Positions 57,035 to 64,000 of a DNA stretch of 64,000 nucleotides are shown here, one piece after another. Source of the stretch: Affinundibacterium nitidum (lineage in GTDB: Bacteria; Pseudomonadota; Gammaproteobacteria; Burkholderiales; Burkholderiaceae_D); contig NZ_JACOFZ010000001.1 in NCBI RefSeq assembly GCF_014284155.1, positions 698,448 to 762,447 of the forward strand, read 5' to 3'. Each line of letters starts with the position of its first letter. The first letter of the stretch is position 1. The notes beneath the pieces were generated by a model. That model ran no database searches and was not told the origin of the DNA. It was given only the letters and a program-made list of their open reading frames with translations. The position numbers and the translations under genes are program-made.

Positions 57035-59728
57035 TTAAACAGTGACCGGATTTGGTTTGTTTGGATTAATACCGTATTTCTCAATCGCTTGTGCCACCAC
57101 GGAGGCTGAGATTGCACCCTCTTCAGCCAAAGATTTCAAAGCAGCGATCGTCACAAAATAACGATTCACTTCGAAGAATTCACGCAATTTCGCGCGGCTA
57201 TCGGAACGACCGAAACCATCGGTACCCAATACTTTGTATGTGCGATCTTTAGGGATAAATGCACGCACTTGTTCGGCGTAGACGCGCATGTAGTCTGTTG
57301 ATACGACGATAGGGCCAGCAGTATCTTTCAAGCACTCAGCGATGTACGGCACACGTGGTGTTTCTGTTGGATGCAACATATTCCAACGTTCTGCATCTTG
57401 ACCATCACGTGCCAACAAAGTGAACGAAGGTGCAGACCAAATATCAGCCGCAATACCCCAATCGTTTTGCAGCAAATCGGCTGCTGCGATGACTTCACGC
57501 AAGATCGTGCCGGAGCCCAACAACTGCACGCGATGTTTTGTTTTCGCTTCAGATTTCTTGAAAGAATACAGACCTTTGAGGATTCCTTCCTCTTGACCTG
57601 CAACTAAGCCTGGATGGGCGTAGTTTTCATTCATCACCGTCAGGTAGTAGAACACGTCTTCCTGATTGGTCACCATGCGACGCAAACCGTCATGGATAAT
57701 GACCGCTACTTCATGAGCAAATGTAGGATCGTATGAAACGCAATTTGGAATCGTCGATGCCATCACATGGCTATGACCATCTTCATGCTGCAAACCCTCA
57801 CCGTTCAAAGTTGTACGGCCAGCAGTACCACCGATCAAGAAACCACGTGCACGCATATCGGCCGCTGCCCACGCCAAGTCGCCGATACGTTGTAGACCGA
57901 ACATAGAATAGTAGGTGTAGAACGGGATCATCACGCGATTATTCGTGGAGTAGGATGTCGCTGCCGCGATCCAAGAACTCATACCACCGGCTTCATTAAT
58001 GCCTTCTTGCAAAATCTGACCCGCTTTGTCTTCGCGGTAGTACATCACCTGATCTTTATCGACTGGTTCGTACAGTTGCCCCACTTGACTGAAAATACCG
58101 ATCTGACGGAACAGACCTTCCATACCAAAAGTACGGGATTCATCCACCATGATAGGCACGACGCGTTGACCGAGGCTGCTATCGCGCAACAAGGAAGTCA
58201 GTACCCGAACATACGAAGCTGTCGTTGAGATTTCACGGCCTTCGGCTGTTGGTTCCAACATCGCTTGGAATGCCGACAATGGTGGCACTACCAATTGCTC
58301 ATCGGCTTGTTGACGACGCTGTGGCAGGTAGCCACCGAGCGCCGCACGACGTTCTTGCAAGTACTTCATTTCTGGCGTGTCATCCGCCGGTTTGAAGAAC
58401 GGAATTGCTGGCAGATGCTCATCCGCAATCGGCAATTGGAAGCGGTCACGCAAGGCCTTGATTGCTTCGTCATCGAGTTTCTTGGTGTTGTGCGCCGTGT
58501 TGCGCGCCTCACCAGATTTACCGAAGCCAAAACCTTTAATACTCTTCGCCAAAATCACGGTTGGTTGATCAACGCTTTCTTGCGCTACTTTAAACGCTGC
58601 GTAGATCTTGTGAGGATCATGACCGCCACGTGTTAAACGCCAGATGTCATCGTCTGACATATGCGCGACCATCGCCAAGGTACGTGGGTCTTTGCCAAAG
58701 AAATGAGAACGGACGTAAGCACCATCTTTGGCTTTGTAGTTCTGATATTCGCCGTCCACGGTTTCCATCATGATCTTACGCAAAGCACCATCTTTGTCTT
58801 TCGCCAGCAACTCATCCCAGCCCGAACCCCAGATGACTTTAACGACGTTCCAGCCTGCACCACGGAAATCGGATTCCAACTCTTGAATGATTTTGCCATT
58901 GCCACGTACTGGGCCATCAAGGCGTTGCAAGTTACAGTTGACCACGATCACGAGATTATTCAACTTCTCACGACCAGCCATACCAATCGCACCCATGGAT
59001 TCAGGTTCATCCATTTCACCATCGCCGCAGAACGCCCAAACTTTACGTTTTTCGGTGTCAGCAATACCGCGTGCATGCAGGTATTTCAAGAAACGCGCTT
59101 GATAGATCGCCATCAATGGGCCCAAGCCCATGGAGACCGTAGGGAACTGCCAGAAATCTGGCATCAATTTTGGATGTGGGTAGGAAGACAAGCCTTTACC
59201 ATCAACTTCACGACGGAAGTGCAAGAGCTGCTCTTCGCTCAAGCGGCCTTCGAGGAAGGCGCGAGCATAAATACCTGGAGAGGAATGACCTTGAATGTAC
59301 AGCAAATCACCACCGTGATCCGCTGTTGGAGCGTGCCAGAAATGGTTGAAGCCAATACCCAACATATTTGCTAAAGACGCGAAGCTCGACAAATGGCCAC
59401 CGAGGTCACCATCATGACGATTGGCTTTCACCACCATCGCCATCGCATTCCATCGCATATAAGAACGCAGACGCTCTTCGATTTCCAAATTGCCTGGGCA
59501 ATGGGCACCTTTATCTGCAGGAATTGTATTCACATAGGCAGTATTGCTGGAGAACGGGATATTCGCACCACGACGGCGCGCCAAATCCATCATACGTTCC
59601 ATCAAATAGTGAGCGCGATCTGGGCCTTCAGTATCGATCACAGACTCTAGCGCATCCAGCCATTCATTGGTTTCGATCACATCGGGATCATTCACGGCTT
59701 GCGCCAAAATTTGGTCTATCTGTGACAT
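57035..59728 (-). CDS. aceE: Pyruvate dehydrogenase E1 component (homodimeric)
   Basis: Thiamine-diphosphate-dependent E1 of 897 residues that decarboxylates pyruvate and acetylates the lipoyl groups. The ThDP/Mg motif GDGEMDEPESMG and the following NCNLQRLDGPVRGNGKII are present, with the substrate loop and the two conserved histidines of homodimeric E1 (GGHLSSFAS, ADHGGDLLYIQGH). GAGGAG precedes the ATG by 6 nt. First gene of the aceE-aceF-lpdA operon; tandem repeats lie about 190 nt upstream. Confidence 0.97.
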   Translation of the reverse strand: MSQIDQILAQAVNDPDVIETNEWLDALESVIDTEGPDRAHYLMERMMDLARRRGANIPFSSNTAYVNTIPADKGAHCPGNLEIEERLRSYMRWNAMAMVVKANRHDGDLGGHLSSFASLANMLGIGFNHFWHAPTADHGGDLLYIQGHSSPGIYARAFLEGRLSEEQLLHFRREVDGKGLSSYPHPKLMPDFWQFPTVSMGLGPLMAIYQARFLKYLHARGIADTEKRKVWAFCGDGEMDEPESMGAIGMAGREKLNNLVIVVNCNLQRLDGPVRGNGKIIQELESDFRGAGWNVVKVIWGSGWDELLAKDKDGALRKIMMETVDGEYQNYKAKDGAYVRSHFFGKDPRTLAMVAHMSDDDIWRLTRGGHDPHKIYAAFKVAQESVDQPTVILAKSIKGFGFGKSGEARNTAHNTKKLDDEAIKALRDRFQLPIADEHLPAIPFFKPADDTPEMKYLQERRAALGGYLPQRRQQADEQLVVPPLSAFQAMLEPTAEGREISTTASYVRVLTSLLRDSSLGQRVVPIMVDESRTFGMEGLFRQIGIFSQVGQLYEPVDKDQVMYYREDKAGQILQEGINEAGGMSSWIAAATSYSTNNRVMIPFYTYYSMFGLQRIGDLAWAAADMRARGFLIGGTAGRTTLNGEGLQHEDGHSHVMASTIPNCVSYDPTFAHEVAVIIHDGLRRMVTNQEDVFYYLTVMNENYAHPGLVAGQEEGILKGLYSFKKSEAKTKHRVQLLGSGTILREVIAAADLLQNDWGIAADIWSAPSFTLLARDGQDAERWNMLHPTETPRVPYIAECLKDTAGPIVVSTDYMRVYAEQVRAFIPKDRTYKVLGTDGFGRSDSRAKLREFFEVNRYFVTIAALKSLAEEGAISASVVAQAIEKYGINPNKPNPVTV

Positions 59729-60339
59729 ACGGTCTCCTCGTTGATAAAGGTCATGTGCTTTGGATACAGCGTCTATGCGAGAAAGACTGTCGCCATTGCA
59801 CTATTTAGTTTTACGCCAGCTTGTGCGATATGTGAAAAATTCTCAAGCCTTTTTCAGGACGAAAACTGCTCTCGATTTTTTGCATGAGGAGCATTCTAAC
59901 AGTACTTTTTTGAAATTTCAAATTACGATATTGCATTTCATATTATGATATTTGTGACGCAATGCAACATACAATCTTATGTTCAATTTACTATTTTTTA
60001 TGATGCGGGCCACCCGAATTCGGTCGTTGAAGTACCGTCGGATGAACTAGATCGATGTGCCCTAGCATTGTGGAGTAGCGCCTATGAGGCATCAAAACTC
60101 GTGAAATTCAGAAACAATTTCGAAACCATCCAAAAAACCACAATCAAACATTGATCGAAATGAACTGAAAGCCCTCAAATGAATTTTTAACTTTTTTTCA
60201 TGATCGAGTTCCAAGAAAGTCAGCAAGTCGTAATGGCGATGCCCTCCATCCTTTATAATCACACCTGAGCCTTTTTTTTGTCCGTAGCCGACCTTGCCCA
60301 ACTCCAGCAACGGTTCGCCCTTTTTCGAGCACATTTATC
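59729..60339. other. Divergent aceE / folD intergenic region
   Basis: 611 nt with no convincing gene. It contains the tandem repeat at 59916-59952 and, near folD, a TATAAT hexamer (60254-60259) without a good -35. Two short open frames (59760-59948 plus, 60092-60334 minus) lack ribosome-binding sites. Confidence 0.55.
59916..59952. promoter_or_regulatory. Tandem 17-nt direct repeat upstream of aceE, candidate operator
   Basis: TTTCAAATTACGATATT (59916-59932) and TTTCATATTATGATATT (59936-59952) differ at two positions and start 20 nt apart, about two helical turns. The second contains a near-palindrome around CATATTATG. The unit fits a dimeric regulator binding twice on one face of the DNA; the regulator is not identified. 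Confidence 0.5.
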
Positions 60340-61185
60340 ATGACAGCACAAATCATTAGCGGCACCCAACTCTCCCAACAAATTCGCGAAGACGTGACAA
60401 AACGAGCCGCAGCGTTGACAGCACAAGGAAAACAGCCTGGTTTGGCGGTCATTTTGGTCGGCGATAATCCTGCATCTCAAGTGTATGTACGCAATAAAGT
60501 GAAGGCGTGTGAAGATTGCGGTTTCTATTCTTTGTTAGAAAAGTACGATGCCGCACTAAGCGAAGCTGACTTATTAGCGCATATTGATCGTCTCAATAAC
60601 GATCCAAAAATTAACGGCATTCTGGTGCAATTGCCCTTACCAGCACATATCAATGCCAACAAAGTCATCGAAGCCATTGCAGCAGAAAAAGATGTTGACG
60701 GCTTCCATATTAGCAATGCAGGCTTGTTGATGACTGGCCAACCCCTATTCCGCCCGTGCACACCTTATGGCGTCATGAAAATGTTGGAATCAATTGACTA
60801 CCCTGTGCGCGGTGCGAATGCGGTTGTAGTTGGGGCTTCAAATATTGTAGGCAAGCCACAAGCCATGCTGCTCTTGCAAGCGGGTGCTACCGTCACCATC
60901 TGTAACTCTAAGACCAAAGATCTCGGTGCCCATACTCGTAATGCGGACATCTTGGTCGTCGCCACAGGCAAACGCAATATCGTTACAGCTGATATGGTGA
61001 AACCGGGTGCGGTTGTATTAGACGTTGGCATGAACCGCGATGAGGAAGGCAAACTCTGCGGTGATGTCGACTATGCAAATGTAAAAGAGGTGGCTGCTTA
61101 TATTACGCCCGTACCAGGCGGTGTTGGCCCAATGACGATTACGATGCTATTGGTCAATACCATCGAAGCTGCCGAGCGTCTGTAA
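60340..61185 (+). CDS. folD: Methylenetetrahydrofolate dehydrogenase/cyclohydrolase
   Basis: Bifunctional one-carbon enzyme, 281 residues: 5,10-methylene-THF to methenyl- and then 10-formyl-THF. The catalytic lysine lies in [13 protein letters not shown], with [22 protein letters not shown] and the NADP-binding [11 protein letters not shown] present; [14 protein letters not shown] closes the protein. No strong ribosome-binding site before the ATG. Followed after 71 nt by the M3 peptidase gene. Confidence 0.96.
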   Translation: MTAQIISGTQLSQQIREDVTKRAAALTAQGKQPGLAVILVGDNPASQVYVRNKVKACEDCGFYSLLEKYDAALSEADLLAHIDRLNNDPKINGILVQLPLPAHINANKVIEAIAAEKDVDGFHISNAGLLMTGQPLFRPCTPYGVMKMLESIDYPVRGANAVVVGASNIVGKPQAMLLLQAGATVTICNSKTKDLGAHTRNADILVVATGKRNIVTADMVKPGAVVLDVGMNRDEEGKLCGDVDYANVKEVAAYITPVPGGVGPMTITMLLVNTIEAAERL

Positions 61186-61256
61186 TTTTTGGAAAGAAAT
61201 GCCCGTAAAAAGTAGCCTTAGTCATTCCATACTTTAAAGAACCTAAAGAATCAATA

Positions 61257-63314
61257 ATGATGCAAGAAAATCCCCTGCTCGATTTTTCCGACCTACCACG
61301 CTTTGAAGCAATTGAGGCTGGCCATGTTGCGCCTGCGATTGACGAATTATTAGCGCAAGCGCGAACTACAGTATCTCAACTCGAAGCACCAATCGCTGAT
61401 ATTGATTGGGATAACTTTGTGACGCCTTTAGAGCTGGTCACCGAAAAACTTGGTCGAGCATGGGGAATTGTAAGTCATTTGAATTCTGTCAAAGACACGC
61501 CAGAACTTCGTGCCGCATACAATGAAGTGCAACCTAAAGTCACAGAGTTTTGGACAGCCATTGGTCAGAATTTACAGCTTTACCAGAATTACAAAGCGCT
61601 CGCAGCGAGCCCCAAGTATGCAGATCTTAGTCCGGCCCGCAAGAAAATCATCAACAATGCTTTACGTGACTTCAAACTCGGCGGCGCAGAACTGAGCGAC
61701 GACAAGAAAAAGCGTTATGCAGAGGTTCAAGAAAAATTGGCAGCCCTTTCCACACGCTTCTCAGAAAACGTGTTGGACGCAACCAATGACTACAAACTCC
61801 TAATCAGCGATGTCACTGAACTCAAAGGCTTGCCGGAAGACGTTCTTCAAGCCGCGCGCCACGCAGCAGAACAAGATGAAAAACAAGGCTATCAATTTAA
61901 CCTACATTTTCCATCCTACTTCCCCGTCCTACAATACGCAGAGAACCGTGCTTTACGTGAGACCATCTACCGTGCAAACGCCACAAAAGCATCTGAACTT
62001 GGAAGCAACCCCGAGTGGGATAACAGCGGTTTGATTGACGACATCTTGCGCCTACGCCAAGAAGAGGCACAGTTGCTCGGCTATCGCGATTTCGCCGAAG
62101 TCTCGCTGGTGCCAAAAATGGCAGAGAGCGCTGAGCAGGTTGAAGCATTTCTCTTGGACTTAGCCAATAAGGCAAAACCATTTGCTGAAAAAGATTTGCA
62201 AGAATTACGACAATTTGCCAAAGAGCAATTTGGCATCGATGACTTGCAAGCATGGGATACCACATTCGTTTCTGAAAAATTGCGCGAACAGCGTTACGCT
62301 TTTTCAGAGCAAGAAGTAAAGCAGTACTTCCCAGAACCTAAAGTGGTGGCTGGTTTGTTCCACGTGATCGAAACTTTGTTTGCTGTGAACATACAAGCCG
62401 ACCAGGCAGCAACATGGCATCCTGATGTGAAATTCTTCCGCGTCGAAAGAAATGGCCAACTCGTCGGACAATTCTATCTTGATCTCTATGCCCGCGCGGC
62501 GAAACAAGGCGGTGCTTGGATGGATGATGCCCGCGCACGCTGCAAGAAAGAAAGCGGTATCCAAACCCCAGTTGTTTATCTGACTTGTAATTTTAATGCA
62601 CCCGTTGTCGTTGACGGCGTCGCCAAACCTGCAAGCTTCACCCATGACGAAGTCATCACCCTTTTCCACGAATTTGGTCACGGATTACACCAACTCTTGA
62701 CCAAGGTCGACGATATCTCCGTTTCCGGTATTTCGGGCGTGGAATGGGATGCGGTTGAACTGCCATCACAATTCATGGAAAACTTCTGCTGGGAGTGGGA
62801 TGTCTTACAAAACATGACTTCGCACATCGAAACTGGCCAGTCTTTACCGCGTGCGCTCTATGACAAGATGATTGCGGCCAAAAACTTCCAAGCAGGATTA
62901 CAAACATTGCGCCAAGTGGAATTTGCCTTATTTGATATGCGTCTGCATGCAGCATCGAATGGTAACCATACAGTTGCAGCGACTTTGCAAGAGGTGCGCG
63001 ACCAAGTATCGGTCATCCAACCGCCAGTTTTTAATCGATTTCAACACTCCTTTGGCCACATTTTTGCGGGCGGTTACGCAGCGGGTTATTTCAGTTATAA
63101 ATGGGCGGAAGTTCTGTCTGCCGATGCCTACAGTGCGTTTGAAGAGGCTGCCAAGCTCGAAGGAAGTAGTTTGTCGCGAACCACCGGCCACCAATTCCAA
63201 ACTGAAATATTGGAAGTTGGCGGCTCACGGCCAGCACTCGAGTCCTTTGTTGCTTTCCGAGGCAGAAAGCCCGCCATCGAAGCATTATTGCGCCATAATG
63301 GCATGAATAATTGA
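61257..63314 (+). CDS. prlC: M3 family oligopeptidase (oligopeptidase A/PrlC-like)
   Basis: Cytosolic zinc metallopeptidase of 685 residues that degrades short peptides, including cleaved signal peptides in relatives. The zinc site is His471-Glu472-x-x-His475 (TLFHEFGHGLH) with a third ligand near Glu501 (WDAVELPSQF). The helical N-terminal half and length match oligopeptidase A rather than dipeptidyl carboxypeptidase. Two adjacent ATGs (61257 and 61260) are possible starts; the upstream ribosome-binding site is weak. Confidence 0.92.
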   Translation: MMQENPLLDFSDLPRFEAIEAGHVAPAIDELLAQARTTVSQLEAPIADIDWDNFVTPLELVTEKLGRAWGIVSHLNSVKDTPELRAAYNEVQPKVTEFWTAIGQNLQLYQNYKALAASPKYADLSPARKKIINNALRDFKLGGAELSDDKKKRYAEVQEKLAALSTRFSENVLDATNDYKLLISDVTELKGLPEDVLQAARHAAEQDEKQGYQFNLHFPSYFPVLQYAENRALRETIYRANATKASELGSNPEWDNSGLIDDILRLRQEEAQLLGYRDFAEVSLVPKMAESAEQVEAFLLDLANKAKPFAEKDLQELRQFAKEQFGIDDLQAWDTTFVSEKLREQRYAFSEQEVKQYFPEPKVVAGLFHVIETLFAVNIQADQAATWHPDVKFFRVERNGQLVGQFYLDLYARAAKQGGAWMDDARARCKKESGIQTPVVYLTCNFNAPVVVDGVAKPASFTHDEVITLFHEFGHGLHQLLTKVDDISVSGISGVEWDAVELPSQFMENFCWEWDVLQNMTSHIETGQSLPRALYDKMIAAKNFQAGLQTLRQVEFALFDMRLHAASNGNHTVAATLQEVRDQVSVIQPPVFNRFQHSFGHIFAGGYAAGYFSYKWAEVLSADAYSAFEEAAKLEGSSLSRTTGHQFQTEILEVGGSRPALESFVAFRGRKPAIEALLRHNGMNN

Positions 63315-63357
63315 GTGTGCAAAAACACTCAAACAATAGAATCGCGGAGAATTAAAC

Positions 63358-63990
63358 ATGCAAAACCTAATGAAAGCCTACCCATCAAAAGCAGTAGCAC
63401 TCATTCTGAGTTTAAGCGCCCTACTTCTGATCAGTAGTCAGGCCCAAGCACAAATGTATAAATGGGTTGGTCCAAATGGAAAAATCGTCTATAGCGACAC
63501 GCCTCCGCCTGCGAATGCAAAAAAATTGGCGAGCAAAAATTTTGAGAGCAATAGCAGCGTATCGACGGCGAATTTGCCTCCTGAATTGGCCGCGGTGGTT
63601 AGTAAGAATCCAGTTGTCCTCTACACTGCACCAAATTGTGGTGCCTGCAATGAAGGTCGCAACTTGCTGAAACAAGCTGGTATCCCTTTTACAGAAAAAA
63701 CAGTAAAAACGAACGAAGACGTAGACAAACTTATGCAAGTAAGCGGAGATACCGCACTGCCGTATATGCAAATCAATAAGAGCAAATTTAAAGGTTTGGA
63801 AAGCAACGAATGGCGCGCCGCTTTAGCTGCGGCTGGGTATCCTGAGACCAGCAAATTACCGAAAGACTACCGCTACTCAGATCCAGAACCTGCAGCGCCA
63901 CAAGTTGCTGGTGAGAAGAAAAATGCAGATGCAAAACCTCAAGAGGCACCGAAGCCAAAATCAACATCGTCGAACGGAATTCGATTCTAA
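63358..63990 (+). CDS. Exported DUF4124-glutaredoxin fusion protein
   Basis: 210 residues. A signal peptide (about 1-31, ending AQA) is followed by a short DUF4124-like beta domain (QMYKWVGPNGKIVYSDTPPP) and, from about 84, a glutaredoxin-like fold with redox pair Cys94-x-x-Cys97 (APNCGACNEGR) and the cis-Pro segment TALPYMQI. The tail is Pro/Lys/Ala-rich. It probably acts as a periplasmic thiol protein; the partner is unknown. GGAG lies about 8 nt before the ATG, 43 nt after the peptidase gene. Confidence 0.87.
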   Translation: MQNLMKAYPSKAVALILSLSALLLISSQAQAQMYKWVGPNGKIVYSDTPPPANAKKLASKNFESNSSVSTANLPPELAAVVSKNPVVLYTAPNCGACNEGRNLLKQAGIPFTEKTVKTNEDVDKLMQVSGDTALPYMQINKSKFKGLESNEWRAALAAAGYPETSKLPKDYRYSDPEPAAPQVAGEKKNADAKPQEAPKPKSTSSNGIRF

Positions 63991-64000
63991 ATTGATCGAG

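Noticed and set aside
58661-59374. 237-codon plus-strand open frame opposite aceE
   Set aside because: Antisense shadow of a highly conserved gene with no start signals.
60092-60334. 80-codon minus-strand frame in the aceE-folD gap
   Set aside because: Reasonable composition but no ribosome-binding site, no recognisable family, and it would cover the folD promoter region; not listed as a gene.
1-64000. CRISPR arrays, insertion sequences, prophage or defence genes
   Set aside because: No spaced short repeats, transposase, integrase, nuclease-helicase or toxin-antitoxin signatures were seen; gene content and order are those of a stable chromosome.

Overview
The window looks like a chromosomal segment of a betaproteobacterium of the order Burkholderiales, most likely family Oxalobacteraceae and Undibacterium-like. 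This is inferred from the gene order pssA–leuA, rpsO–pnp–quinone oxidoreductase–tpiA–secG–tRNA-Leu–nuoA to nuoN–DUF2818–Nudix, from the aceE–aceF–lpdA cluster with lipoyl domains on E3, and from the moderate GC content. I see no insertion sequence, phage, integrase, CRISPR array or rRNA. Most of the window is housekeeping; accessory material lies at 1-2.1 kb and 38.9-53.2 kb.

Layout. 1-2060: the edge of an unidentified minus-strand reading frame and a secreted GH5 endoglucanase with two CBM6 modules. 2.1-5.6 kb: an SDR oxidoreductase, ETF-quinone oxidoreductase and, convergent, a Nudix ADP-sugar hydrolase. 5.6-21 kb (minus): the 14-gene respiratory complex I operon nuoABCDEFGHIJKLMN ending in DUF2818 and the Nudix gene. 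21-26.3 kb (minus): rpsO, pnp, a quinone oxidoreductase, tpiA, secG and tRNA-Leu(GAG). 26.5-31.5 kb (minus): acs, pssA, a short Leu-rich frame and leuA. 31.9-37 kb (plus): a YqhA-like membrane protein, class I fumarase, murI and a TPR/SPINDLY glycosyltransferase, then tyrB on the minus strand.

38.9-43.4 kb (plus): DUF1428 and VOC genes, then a three-gene operon of exported alpha/beta-hydrolase-TPR, BlaI-type repressor and BlaR1-like M56 protease with a HEAT-repeat tail. Its promoter carries two back-to-back 16-nt dyads over the -10 box. There is no beta-lactamase, so this looks like a rewired antirepressor/repressor circuit, and it is the best candidate here for an undescribed system. 43.4-48.6 kb (minus): a TetR-controlled RND efflux pair with no outer-membrane channel gene. 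48.6-53.2 kb: a TauE/SafE exporter, an orphan histidine kinase with a solute-binding-protein-like domain behind the kinase, and a K+-channel/RCK protein with an unusual filter.

53.4-59.7 kb (minus): pyruvate dehydrogenase aceE-aceF-lpdA, with one lipoyl domain on E2 and two on E3. 60.3-64 kb (plus): folD, an M3 oligopeptidase and an exported DUF4124-glutaredoxin protein.

The core genes connect. PDH, Acs, fumarase and ETF-QO feed electrons and acetyl-CoA into a respiratory chain headed by complex I. Domain and family names come from reading the translated sequence only; no searches were run. Where the longest frame began with a poorly placed start I chose the start with the better ribosome-binding site, and say so in the entry.
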